From the NCBI RefSeq assembly GCF_029688845.1, contig NZ_JARUKW010000022.1:1-64000 (forward strand): a DNA stretch of 64,000 nucleotides. The letters run 5' to 3'. Shown here in pieces: positions 27,776-35,611 of this stretch (position 1 is the first letter of the stretch; each line of letters opens with the position of its first letter). The notes below the pieces were generated by a model that searched no databases, was not told the origin of the DNA, and saw only the letters and a program-made list of their open reading frames with translations. Source of the stretch: Natronococcus sp. A-GB1 (GTDB taxonomy: Archaea; Halobacteriota; Halobacteria; Halobacteriales; Natrialbaceae). A program made the position numbers and the translations under genes.

Positions 27776-29832
27776 TCTGACGCTCCGGACCGACATCGTT
27801 CGAACAGCGACTCCTCGGCCCGTTCGAGTACGTCCGCTGCCGTCCGTTTCGTCCGAGCCGACGGCTTCGGCCGCGCGGTGCGTCCCTCCGTCTCCGGATC
27901 GACATCGATCGAGACGCTCTCGAGGTTCCGGAGCGCCGGCAAACGGGCTTCCAGCTCGCCGTTTGCGACGAGCGAGAGGACCGTCGACGGATCGTTCATA
28001 AACGCCTGGACCGTCGCGGCGACGTCGGCGTAGCCGTCGACCCCGTTCGCGACGAGGTACGCGAGCACGACCCGCCGTTCGAACAGCGCCCGCTCGAGGC
28101 GCTCCTCGCTCCAGCCCCGGTCGAACGCGATCTCCTCGAGCACGCTCGAGGCACCGACCCGGCGGAACGCGTCGGTTTCGGCCCGCCACCGGTAGACGTC
28201 GCTGATGTTGATCTCGTCGCGCTCGGCGTCGTAGCGGTTGATCTCGGTCAGCGTTCGGTTCCGGCGGACCGTCCGCCCGTCGACGCTGGTCTGGGTCTGG
28301 ATCGCGACCAGATCAAGCGCCGTAAACATCGTCTTCGAGACGTCGATCGGCGCCGTCGTGAACCGCCGCAACACCTCGTCCACCGAGTCCGCGTGAAACG
28401 TCGTATGGGTGGTATGACCCGTCGACATCATCTGAAACAGCGTCCGTCCTTCCTGACCGCGAACTTCCCCCATCAGAAGGTGATCCGGTCGCTGGCGCAG
28501 CGTCGCCTCGAGCAGGTCGAACTCGTCGACTTCATTCCCCCCGTCGGCGAACGACGGCCGGGTGACGCTTGCGATCCAGTTGCGCTGTGGCAACTCGAGT
28601 TCGCGGGTGTCCTCGATCGAGACGACCTTCGTGCTCGAGGGGATGAACAGCGAGACGGCGTTGAGTGTCGTCGTCTTCCCCGAGGCCGTCCCGCCGGCAA
28701 CCAGCAGGCTCTTGCGGTTCTCGATGGCGAGCCAGAGCAGTGCCATCTGCTCGAGCGAGAAGGTGTGCCAGTTGACGAGGTCGATCGGCGTGAACGGAAC
28801 GTCCGTGAACTGCCGAATCGTGTAGTTGGTGCCGCGGTCGGTGACTTCCCGGCCGAGCGTAAGCTGGGCCCGCGAGCCGTCGGGCAGGGTCGCGTCGACC
28901 TGTGGACGCCGTTTGCTGATCCCGGCCCCGGACCGCTGGGCGAGCGTGACGACGAACTCGTCGAGTCCGTCCGTCCCGTGGCGGACGTTCGTGACGAGCT
29001 GTCCGTGATCGGCGTGATAGACGAACGCGGGCGACTCGTAACCGTTACAGGAAATGTCCTCGACGGCGCTGTCGCGTTTGATACCGTCGATGCGCTCGTA
29101 GCCGACGAAATCGCGCGTGAGGTAGTACCGTAGCCGTTCGACCTGCCGTTCGTTCAGGGTCTCCGGGTCCGACGCGAGGATCGCCCGCTCGGGACGGACG
29201 CCACCGATCTCGGCTCCATCGACACCGCTATCATCCCTGTCGTTCTTGCCTGCTCCAAACAGACTCGCGATCCTCCCGAGCAGTCCGTCGCTCTCGCAGG
29301 TCGGTTTCCGAACGAGGTCGTACCGTTCGAGCAGCGTCCGTAGCTGCGCCTCGACGGCCGCACGTCGGTCGGTCTCGTCGTCGGCGGGACGGCCCTCGTC
29401 GGCGTAGCTGATCGTGGTCCGGAGCTTGTCTGCGAGAAACCCCCGCAACTCGCGCTCGATCGGGGTCAGAAACGGCTCGACGAGGTAGTACTTCCGCTCG
29501 TTTTCCCGTTTCGACTGGAAGACGACGACAAAAGCGTAGGGTTCGTTCACCCAGTACCGCTCGAGTTCCTCGAGGTGGAGTTTCTCGCTCTCGGGGACGG
29601 CCTGCTCGAGGTCGTAGCGGGTCGTGACCGTCGACGTTCCGTCCGGCCTCGTGAAGAACGCGTCCTCCTCGAGGCCCGTTCTGACGGTCAGGGTCTGGCC
29701 GTCGACGAGGGCCTCGAGTTCGGCTCCGGCCCGAGAGCCGCTCGAGAGCCGTCGCTCGAGGACGGCATCGTCCTCGGGCTCGTCGTTCGGACGCCGACGT
29801 CGACCGGCGGCCCCGATGTCGTCGGTGTACAT
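27772..29832 (-). CDS. Type IV pilus assembly ATPase (PilB/TadA/VirB11-like)
   Basis: A 686-residue secretion ATPase. The N-terminal 270 residues are a lineage-specific acidic region. The core has Walker A AGGTASGKTTTLNAV, the Asp box VVSIEDTREL, Walker B PDHLLMGEVRG and the His box GHTTHTTFHADS. It powers assembly of the pilus by acting on the PilC-like platform in the next gene. The start at 29832 sits 25 bases after a strong TATA box, implying a leaderless transcript. The C-terminus (about 590-686) adds helices beyond the ATPase core. Confidence 0.93.
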   Translation of the reverse strand: MYTDDIGAAGRRRRPNDEPEDDAVLERRLSSGSRAGAELEALVDGQTLTVRTGLEEDAFFTRPDGTSTVTTRYDLEQAVPESEKLHLEELERYWVNEPYAFVVVFQSKRENERKYYLVEPFLTPIERELRGFLADKLRTTISYADEGRPADDETDRRAAVEAQLRTLLERYDLVRKPTCESDGLLGRIASLFGAGKNDRDDSGVDGAEIGGVRPERAILASDPETLNERQVERLRYYLTRDFVGYERIDGIKRDSAVEDISCNGYESPAFVYHADHGQLVTNVRHGTDGLDEFVVTLAQRSGAGISKRRPQVDATLPDGSRAQLTLGREVTDRGTNYTIRQFTDVPFTPIDLVNWHTFSLEQMALLWLAIENRKSLLVAGGTASGKTTTLNAVSLFIPSSTKVVSIEDTRELELPQRNWIASVTRPSFADGGNEVDEFDLLEATLRQRPDHLLMGEVRGQEGRTLFQMMSTGHTTHTTFHADSVDEVLRRFTTAPIDVSKTMFTALDLVAIQTQTSVDGRTVRRNRTLTEINRYDAERDEINISDVYRWRAETDAFRRVGASSVLEEIAFDRGWSEERLERALFERRVVLAYLVANGVDGYADVAATVQAFMNDPSTVLSLVANGELEARLPALRNLESVSIDVDPETEGRTARPKPSARTKRTAADVLERAEESLFERCRSGASE

Positions 29833-29856
29833 TGTCCGGGCCTGGCCGCCCGATGG

Positions 29857-29864
29857 TATAAAAA
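29857..29864 (-). promoter_or_regulatory. TATA box of the pilus operon
   Basis: The minus strand reads TTTTTATA, 25 bases before the ATPase ATG. It is the only convincing promoter seen ahead of the seven-gene operon, whose members overlap or nearly abut. Confidence 0.65.
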
Positions 29865-29921
29865 CTCGAGTTCGGGCGGCCGGGAAAGAACTACCGGGCC
29901 TGGCATCTCTACTACGTGACG

Positions 29922-30686
29922 ATGCAGGATATCTTCGATCTCTCGGACCGAGTCGCACTGATCACCGGCGGCGGCCGTGGTATCGGCCGCGCGATCGCCG
30001 TGGAACTCGCGAACGCCGGCGCCGCGGTTGTTCCGTCGGCTCGATCGACCGACGAGATCGAGGCGGTCGCCGAGGAGATTCGCGCGTCCGGCGGCGACGC
30101 GGTCGGGGCTCCAGCCGACGTGACCGACCCCGACGCCGTCGCCGACGCGATCGATCGAACCGAGGAGGAGTTCGGGCCCGTCGACGTCGTCGTCAACAAC
30201 GCGGGGCTCAACCCCGACGACGCGCTCGGCCGTCCGGAGGACGTCTCGAGCGAGAGCTTCGACCGGGTGCTCGAGGTCAACCTCAACGGCGCCTACGAGG
30301 TGACGCGAGCGGCGGCCCGGTCGCTGCGGGAGACCGGCGGCACGGTCGTCAACGTCGCCAGCGTCGGCGGGCTCGTCGGGCTCCCTCGACAGCATCCCTA
30401 CGTCGCCTCGAAACACGGGCTGGTCGGACTCACAAAGAGCCTCTCGCTCGACTGGGCGCCCGACGTCCGCGTCAACGCGGTCGCACCCGGCTACGTCTCG
30501 ACCGACCTGACCGAGGAAATCGAGGCCAACCCGGAGCTTCGACGATCGATCCTCGAGCGGACGCCCCTCGAGCGGTTCGCCGAACCAGCCGAGATCGCCG
30601 GACCGGTGGTCTTTCTCGCGAGCGATGCCGCGAGCTACGTCACCGGTGAGGTTCTCGCGGCCGACGGCGGGTGGACGGCCCGGTAG
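29922..30686 (+). CDS. Short-chain dehydrogenase/reductase
   Basis: A 254-residue classical SDR. The nucleotide motif is TGGGRGIGRA, the structural motif is NNAG, and the catalytic set is Ser in NVASVGG with the Y-x-x-x-K of YVASKHG. The C-terminus has the APGYVSTDL motif and VTGEVLAADGGWTAR. Such enzymes reduce ketones or oxidise alcohols with NAD(P); the FabG-like end fits 3-oxoacyl or related substrates, but no substrate can be fixed. ATG 29922 is preferred over GTG 29916. It is followed after about 210 bases by an acyl-CoA dehydrogenase gene on the same strand. Confidence 0.92.
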   Translation: MQDIFDLSDRVALITGGGRGIGRAIAVELANAGAAVVPSARSTDEIEAVAEEIRASGGDAVGAPADVTDPDAVADAIDRTEEEFGPVDVVVNNAGLNPDDALGRPEDVSSESFDRVLEVNLNGAYEVTRAAARSLRETGGTVVNVASVGGLVGLPRQHPYVASKHGLVGLTKSLSLDWAPDVRVNAVAPGYVSTDLTEEIEANPELRRSILERTPLERFAEPAEIAGPVVFLASDAASYVTGEVLAADGGWTAR

Positions 30687-30898
30687 CGGTCACGTGGTCG
30701 ATCGTCACGGGATTCTGGTACGGTCGTCAAACTTCAGGCTCCGAGGACGAGGCCGACTGCGGTTCCGACGCCCGAGTTGAGGGTAACACTGTAAGCTAAA
30801 ATCCTACAATAGAAACCATCGGAAACCAAGTGGCGCTAATCCTTACCGGCTGAGAATCGGCATCGCTCTCTACGGCGGGCGCGCCTCGAGTACCTCGA

Positions 30899-32131
30899 AT
30901 GCGATACGACGATTCGGAACGCGCTCGGGAGCTCGCCAGGCGCGCCCGGACGCTGATGGACGAGGTCGTCCTGCCGCTTGAGCGGGTGCTGGCCGGCGGC
31001 GTGAGCGTCTCCGAGGGAACCGTCGCCGAGCTGCGCGCCGCAGCGCGCGACCGCGACGTGTACGCGCCACAGCTTCCGGCGAAGTACGGCGGAATGGGCG
31101 TCGACTTCCGGGAGGCGCTTCCGGTGTTCGAAGAGGCGGGCCGGAGCCCACTCGGTCCCGTCGCGATGCGGGTCGACGCGCCCGACGAGGGGAACATGCA
31201 CCTCCTCGAGCTGGCGGGCAACGAACTGCAGAAGGAAACCTACCTCGAGCCGCTGATCGCCGGGGAGCTGCGCTCGGGGCTCTCGATGACCGAGCCGATG
31301 CAGGGTGCGGGATCGGATCCGACGCTGATCGAGACCACGGCCCGGAAAGAGGGCGACGAGTGGGTGATCGACGGCCACAGGTGGTGGACGACACAGGGGA
31401 TCGAGGCCGACGTGCTGGTCGTCCTTGCTCGCACGGACGAGGACGCCCACCCCTACGAGGGGTGCTCGATCTTCGTTGTTCCGAGCGACGCGGACGGGGT
31501 CGAGATCATTCGTAACGTCCCTCACACTGGCGGACTTACGCGGGGCGTCTCCCACGCGGAGATCCTCTACGACGGCGTTCGCGTCCCCGAGGAGCACCTG
31601 CTCGGCGAGCGCGACCGCGGGTTCGTCCACGCCCAGGAGCGCCTCGGCCCCGCCCGGCTCACCCCCTGTATGCGCTACTCGGGGATGGCTCGACGCGCAC
31701 TCGAGATCGCGAAGGTGTATCTGGACGCCCGAGACGGGTTCGGCTCGAGGCTGTCGGCCAAGCAGTCGCTGCGCCACCGGATCGCCGACGCCGAGACGCG
31801 GCTCCACGTCGCTCGAACCGTGATCCGGGACGCCGCGGATCGGATCAGCGCGGGTGAACGAGCCCGGATCCCGGTGTCGATGTGCAAGGTGTTCGTCGCC
31901 TCGGCCGTCCAAGAGGCGATCGATCTCGCGGTGCAGTGTTGCGGCGCCAACGGTATCGGCTGGGACCTGCCGTTGTCGGAGTTCTACGAGTCAGTCCGTC
32001 AGTTCCGGATCGTCGACGGCGCAGACGAGGTGCACCGACGCGTGATCGCTCGCCACGCGTTCGAGAACCTCGAGGAGGCCGAACTCGAGCCCCTCACCCG
32101 CTTTGGTGATCCGGTCGGAAGGCGGAGGTGA
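30899..32131 (+). CDS. Acyl-CoA dehydrogenase family protein
   Basis: A 410-residue flavoprotein of the acyl-CoA dehydrogenase fold. It carries SMTEPMQGAGSDPTLI in the middle beta domain, WVIDGHRWWTTQGIEADVLV, and a C-terminal RIVDGADEVHRRVIAR in place of the usual Y-E-G-T motif. These features match the ACAD10/11-like branch rather than short-chain enzymes, so longer or modified acyl-CoAs are plausible substrates. It oxidises acyl-CoA to enoyl-CoA using FAD. The 30687-30898 interval upstream has no gene, only AT-rich promoter-like sequence near 30780-30850. Confidence 0.88.
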   Translation: MRYDDSERARELARRARTLMDEVVLPLERVLAGGVSVSEGTVAELRAAARDRDVYAPQLPAKYGGMGVDFREALPVFEEAGRSPLGPVAMRVDAPDEGNMHLLELAGNELQKETYLEPLIAGELRSGLSMTEPMQGAGSDPTLIETTARKEGDEWVIDGHRWWTTQGIEADVLVVLARTDEDAHPYEGCSIFVVPSDADGVEIIRNVPHTGGLTRGVSHAEILYDGVRVPEEHLLGERDRGFVHAQERLGPARLTPCMRYSGMARRALEIAKVYLDARDGFGSRLSAKQSLRHRIADAETRLHVARTVIRDAADRISAGERARIPVSMCKVFVASAVQEAIDLAVQCCGANGIGWDLPLSEFYESVRQFRIVDGADEVHRRVIARHAFENLEEAELEPLTRFGDPVGRRR

Positions 32132-32198
32132 GAAGCGGTGATCCGAAGGAAGTGAACGAGGCGGAATTCGTGGCTGAGTGGAACGTTCCGGACTGGCG

Positions 32199-32210
32199 TG
32201 GCGGGAGTGA
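32199..32210. repeat. Copy of the tRNA-Arg 3' end sequence
   Basis: GGCGTGGCGGGA occurs here and again at 32272-32283, where it is the 3' part (T-stem and acceptor) of the tRNA-Arg gene. The copy lies 73 bases further on, downstream of the tRNA. Between the two are GC-rich hairpins such as GCGAACG-CCTCG-CGTTCGC. Short duplications of a tRNA 3' end can mark old integration events. Confidence 0.5.
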
Positions 32211-32269
32211 GCGAACGCCTCGCGTTCGCGAGCTACGTCACGCTCGCGAGACGAGCGAAGCGAGTCGAG

Positions 32270-32342
32270 CGGGCGTGGCGGGATTCGAACCCACGATCAG
32301 AAGGTTAGGAACCTCCTGCCCTCTCCGCTAGGCCACACGCCC
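32270..32342 (-). tRNA. tRNA-Arg (anticodon CCU)
   Basis: A complete 73-base cloverleaf. The acceptor stem GGGCGTG/CACGCCC has seven perfect pairs, the D-arm is GCCT...GGGC, the anticodon stem is GGAGG/CCTTC with loop TTCCTAA (anticodon CCT in DNA, reading AGG), and the T-arm is GTGGG-TTCGAAT-CCCGC. The discriminator base is G. There is no intron, and CCA is not encoded. It lies between an acyl-CoA dehydrogenase gene and tatA. Confidence 0.96.
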
Positions 32343-32355
32343 CGTCAGAAAAGTG

Positions 32356-32688
32356 TTAGTTCGGTTCCGTGTCGGGTTCGGTCTCCTCCTCGGAGGTGAC
32401 CGGTTCCGTGTCGACGAACTCGTCGTCGCCGTCGTCGAAGTCGTCGGTCTCGCCGAAGTCGTCGGCATCACCGAACTCCTCGTTGCCCTCCTCGAACCCG
32501 TCGCGCATCTCCTCGAGTTCCGTTTCGACCTTTTCACGCCCCTTCTGGAATTCGCCCATCGCCTCACCCGTCGACCGAGCCAGTTTCGGGATCTTGTTCG
32601 CCCCGAATAGTAAGATGGCGATGAAAAGGATGATCAGTAGTTCCGGACCCCCTGGAATAGGGGCAAACAGCGGTGCGATTTCTACCAT
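32356..32688 (-). CDS. tatA: TatA, twin-arginine translocase subunit
   Basis: A 110-residue TatA protein. A short N-terminus leads to one membrane helix (PELLIILFIAILLFGANKIP), the F-G-x-x-K-x-P-x-L hinge and an amphipathic helix (LARSTGEAMGEFQKGREK). The very acidic C-terminal tail (D/E-rich, about 60-110) is usual in haloarchaea. TatA forms the protein-conducting element of the Tat system, which haloarchaea use for most secreted proteins, such as the LivK lipoprotein in this window. The start at 32688 is 26 bases after a TATA box. Confidence 0.94.
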   Translation of the reverse strand: MVEIAPLFAPIPGGPELLIILFIAILLFGANKIPKLARSTGEAMGEFQKGREKVETELEEMRDGFEEGNEEFGDADDFGETDDFDDGDDEFVDTEPVTSEEETEPDTEPN

Positions 32689-32713
32689 CTCTATGCGTGG
32701 CTTACGGGCTGGC

Positions 32714-32721
32714 AATTATAA
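32714..32721 (-). promoter_or_regulatory. TATA box of tatA
   Basis: The minus strand reads TTATAATT, 26 bases before the tatA ATG, preceded by a purine-rich AAAAAGG resembling a BRE. A near-leaderless transcript is predicted. Confidence 0.6.
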
Positions 32722-33216
32722 CCTTTTTGGACCGGACGGTAAATCGGTGCTCCGGACAGTCAGCGCCCCGAAACTGCCCGCAGTGGTCAACGACTGTCCA
32801 TCGTGTTCCCGCTTCCCCTCGGCCTCGACGACTCACCGATCGCGCGAATCCGCTAGCAGCGGTTCCGCTGATCCACAGTTCGTTCGACTCAGCGGGAACC
32901 ACGAACCGTACCGCCCGAACGGTCGAGCCCTACTGTGAGGTCGTTCACCGAACGGGCGAACTCGGCCGCCTTCGGGTCGTCATGAAACGATCTCGAGAGA
33001 TCCGAGTCGTCCCGGCACCGACGAGACAGACTGCTTGGAGTCACTGGACGATGCCGTCCGGTCCCCTTGCGCTGCCAGTAAGTATATTATGTAAGAAAAA
33101 CTGTTACTCACATATGATTAGATGTGTTGCGTCGCTCGGCGGCGTTCAACGGTCGGGAAGATCGGCCGGACGCCGACGGTTGCGTCCGGGGCGACCGAGA
33201 GCGTCGGGTGGTCCGG
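32722..33216. other. Gene-free stretch
   Basis: I see no convincing gene on either strand here. The open frames present give Ser/Arg/Pro-rich products without acidic bias. An AT-rich block at 33079-33122 contains TATATTAT and may be a promoter for the hypothetical gene that follows, although no start codon in the right frame lies at the expected distance. Confidence 0.5.
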
Positions 33217-33432
33217 GTGAGTGATCCAATCGTTCTCGAGTGGACTCCGCTGAACGCGTGTCGACGCCGGCTGACCTTCGAGCCCCGGGAGATCGGCGGG
33301 TGGGATCGGACCGAGGAGGAACGCCGGGATGAGGAGTGGCACGTCGTCGATCACGAGGTCGTTACCCACGTCGAACTCGAGCGCTCGGGTCCCGACGGGC
33401 CCTCCGGCGTAACGACGTACCGTGGACCGTGA
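33217..33432 (+). CDS. Small hypothetical protein
   Basis: A 71-residue protein from GTG 33217 reading MSDPIVLEWTPLNACRRRLT, then GGWDRTEEERRDEEWHVVDH. The W-x-R-T-E-E-E and W-x-V-V pattern resembles small haloarchaeal proteins of unknown function. The frame also stays open to GTG 33124, but the extra residues are Arg-rich. It is followed by the peroxiredoxin gene after about 120 bases. Function unknown. Confidence 0.5.
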   Translation: MSDPIVLEWTPLNACRRRLTFEPREIGGWDRTEEERRDEEWHVVDHEVVTHVELERSGPDGPSGVTTYRGP

Positions 33433-33555
33433 ACCCACTCCTTCGCACGGTACCGGAGTCGTTCGAAGCGGCAGTCGCCGTCCCGGCGAACCGGCGCGCT
33501 CGAGATCGGTCCGGGAGCGAAACTGTCTTTCCTGTCTACCCGTAACTCGAGAGCG

Positions 33556-34035
33556 ATGGTAGATACCGGAGACGCCGCACCCGACTTTACCGTACCGCTC
33601 GCGAACGGCGACGTCGATTCCTTCACGCTCTCGGAGCGCCTCGAGGCGGAGGCCCCGATCGTCCTCGCCTTCTTCCCGGGCGCGTTCACGGGCGTCTGTA
33701 CCGACGAGATGTGTACGTTCCAGGACCGACTCTCGGCGTTCGACGACGTCGATGCGACGGTGTACGGCATCAGCCGCGACACGCCGTTTACCCAGAACGA
33801 GTTCCGCGACCAGAACGACCTCGAGTTCGGGCTGCTCAGCGACCTGAACAAGGAGGTCATCGCCGACTACGGCGTCGAGATGGACTTCGACGACATGGGC
33901 GTCTACGGCGTCGCCAAGCGCTCGGTGTTCGTCGTCGACGCGGACGGCGAGGTCACCTACGCGTGGGTCAGCGACGACCCCGGCGTCGAGCCGGAGTACG
34001 CCGAGGTCGAGGACGCCGCCGCCGACGCGGCGTAA
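33556..34035 (+). CDS. Peroxiredoxin (AhpC/TSA redoxin family)
   Basis: A 159-residue thioredoxin-fold peroxidase. The active-site stretch FPGAFTGVCTDEMCTFQDRL holds the peroxidatic Cys (about 48), and a second Cys five residues later could serve as the resolving Cys in an intramolecular disulphide. It reduces hydrogen peroxide or organic peroxides in the cytoplasm. The N-terminus VDTGDAAPDFTVPLANGD is typical. A run of six T follows the stop. Together with katG at 46 kb it is one of two peroxide-removing enzymes in the window. Confidence 0.92.
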   Translation: MVDTGDAAPDFTVPLANGDVDSFTLSERLEAEAPIVLAFFPGAFTGVCTDEMCTFQDRLSAFDDVDATVYGISRDTPFTQNEFRDQNDLEFGLLSDLNKEVIADYGVEMDFDDMGVYGVAKRSVFVVDADGEVTYAWVSDDPGVEPEYAEVEDAAADAA

Positions 34036-34048
34036 CTACCCGCAGCCC

Positions 34049-34054
34049 TTTTTT
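34049..34054 (+). terminator. T-run after the peroxiredoxin gene
   Basis: Six consecutive T follow CAGCCC thirteen bases after the stop codon. Archaeal terminators are often simple T-runs. It lies only 22 bases before the ATG of the next gene, so it could alternatively belong to that gene's promoter. Confidence 0.4.
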
Positions 34055-34076
34055 AGCCAGGCGGCCTCGTGCGGAT

Positions 34077-34892
34077 ATGAGCGACTCTACGACCGACGAG
34101 CAGGCGGGCCGCGTCTACGTCCCTTCTGCAGATCATCACTTTCCCGACGGGAAGCTAAACGAGGTCCTCGAGTTCATCGACGAGGACGAGGAGATCCAGA
34201 CCTACCTCGAGGCCCAGAACATCAACGCCGTCGACCGGATGCGGTACAACGATCACGGCGCAAAACACATCGAGATCGTTCGCAACCGCGCGCTCTGTCT
34301 GTACGACCTGCTGAAAGCGGGCGACGTCGAGTTCAACGGCGCCGCAGAACAGGGGCTAGCGGAGGCCGACGAGGCGGTCATCGTCGCACTCGCGGCGGTG
34401 CTGCACGACGTCGGTCACGTCGTTCACCGCGACCAGCACGCCTACTACTCGATTCCACTCGCCGCGGACATCTTAGAGCGAGTGCTGCCGGAGTTCTACG
34501 ACGTCGCCGACACCGTCCGAATGAAAGGCGAGGTGCTCCACGCGATCCTCTGTCACCACACCGCCGAAACACCGCTGACGACCGAGGCAGGGGTCATCCG
34601 CGTCGCCGACGCGCTGGACATGGAACGCGGTCGCTCCCGGATTCCCTACGAGCAGGGCGGCCGTGGCATCAACACGCTCTCGAGCCAGGCGATCAGCCAC
34701 GTCACCTTGCATGAGGGCAAGTCCCGGCCCGTGATGGTCGAGATTGCGATGACCAACGCCGCCGGCGTCTACCAGGTCGACAACCTGTTGAAGGCGAAGC
34801 TGCGGGATTCGGGACTCGAAAACGAGATCCGGATCGTCGCCGTCAACACCAACGAGAACCACGAACAGTTGGTCGAGCGAATCGAGCTGTAG
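34077..34892 (+). CDS. HD-domain phosphohydrolase
   Basis: A 271-residue protein with the HD metal site: an N-terminal NDHGAKHIEIVRNRAL (first His), LAAVLHDVGHVVHRDQHAYY (the H-D pair) and a C-terminal RVADALDME (last Asp). Additional His residues (LCHHTAET) fit a dinuclear site. HD proteins hydrolyse nucleotides or phosphoesters, and the natural substrate is not evident. The C-terminal 70 residues (from VEIAMTNAAGVYQVDNLLKA) form a separate small domain. This protein is widely found in haloarchaea as an uncharacterised HD hydrolase. Confidence 0.88.
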   Translation: MSDSTTDEQAGRVYVPSADHHFPDGKLNEVLEFIDEDEEIQTYLEAQNINAVDRMRYNDHGAKHIEIVRNRALCLYDLLKAGDVEFNGAAEQGLAEADEAVIVALAAVLHDVGHVVHRDQHAYYSIPLAADILERVLPEFYDVADTVRMKGEVLHAILCHHTAETPLTTEAGVIRVADALDMERGRSRIPYEQGGRGINTLSSQAISHVTLHEGKSRPVMVEIAMTNAAGVYQVDNLLKAKLRDSGLENEIRIVAVNTNENHEQLVERIEL

Positions 34893-34970
34893 CCCTCCGG
34901 ATTACTGCCGTCGCTTTCGTGTCCGCGATCCGTCCCACAGTCGTTCCGGGACCCCGTTCCGACGAGGGTC

Positions 34971-35189
34971 TCAGGCGAGTCGGTACCGCCCGTCGTCCCG
35001 TTCGACGTACCCTCGTTCTCGCAGCGTTCGCGCGATCGAGAGTATCGCTCCCTTCTCGACGCCCAGCGCCGCACAGAGTTCGTCGGCGCTTGCGTCCGGC
35101 CACTGCTGGAGGGAGAGGTAGACCAGCTTCGCCTGTGCCGATTCGATGCCGTCGGGGACCGAAACGTTCGGATTCGTGTCCAGTTGCAT
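34971..35189 (-). CDS. Small winged-helix HTH regulator
   Basis: A 72-residue single-domain protein. Helices in SAQAKLVYLSLQQWPDASAD, the recognition helix region LGVEKGAILSIARTLRERG and the wing YVERDDGRYRLA form a TrmB/MarR-like winged helix. There is no ligand domain. A TATA box TTTTACTA at 35214-35221 is 25 bases before the ATG, so the transcript is essentially leaderless. The target is unknown; the XapX gene is divergent and close by. Confidence 0.85.
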   Translation of the reverse strand: MQLDTNPNVSVPDGIESAQAKLVYLSLQQWPDASADELCAALGVEKGAILSIARTLRERGYVERDDGRYRLA

Positions 35190-35320
35190 ACTCGTCCCTC
35201 CGTTGTTCGACGATAGTAAAACTGGCTATCGTCAGCTGTCGAAACACGGACGAACCCGCGCTCCTCGAAGGTCACGAGCGAGTCAGGACGCTTTTGTCGC
35301 CGCTGGCCCTCCGGGCGGGT

Positions 35321-35515
35321 ATGAATATCCAGCTTATCGTCGTCGGTCTACTAACGGGTGCACTCACCGGTGCGTTCTTCGCGCTCGTTGACGTGCCGAT
35401 CCCGGCGCCGCCGGAGCTGCCGGGACTGATGGGAATCGTCGGCATCTATCTCGGGTACAAGCTCGTCGAAGCTTCGGGCGTCACGCTCGACGTCCTCGAG
35501 TCGATCGGCCTCTGA
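35321..35515 (+). CDS. XapX domain protein
   Basis: A 64-residue membrane protein with two hydrophobic helices around VDVPIPAPPELPGLMGIVGI and YLGYKLVE. The P-A-P-P-x-x-x-G-x-x-G-I core is the XapX signature. The role of XapX proteins is not established. The stop codon TGA is formed by the first bases of repeat copy B, exactly as for the small membrane protein at repeat copy A. Confidence 0.85.
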   Translation: MNIQLIVVGLLTGALTGAFFALVDVPIPAPPELPGLMGIVGIYLGYKLVEASGVTLDVLESIGL

Positions 35516-35598
35516 TACGGATTGCTGTACCGATGTCCCGGCGCAACCCCCCACGGGTCGCGGTTACGCCGGTACTGACGGACAGTAAACCGTATGAG
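35513..35598. repeat. Dispersed imperfect palindrome, copy B
   Basis: An 86-base element reading TGATACGGATTGCTGTACCG at its left edge and GACAGTAAACCGTATGAG at its right. It differs from copy A (18964-19050, opposite orientation) at six bases and one single-base gap. The arms are inverted repeats around a GC-rich centre. It fills the gap between the convergent xapX and amidohydrolase genes, and its TGA is the xapX stop codon. Confidence 0.85.
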
Positions 35599-35611
35599 GC
35601 AGCCACCCACC

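Noticed and set aside
32211-32269. Rho-independent-like terminators after tRNA-Arg
   Set aside because: Hairpins are present but no T-run follows, and archaea do not rely on this type of signal.
33118-33438. A minus-strand frame of 106 codons
   Set aside because: The plus-strand frame over the same bases has the tryptophan/acidic pattern of a real small protein; the minus frame has none.
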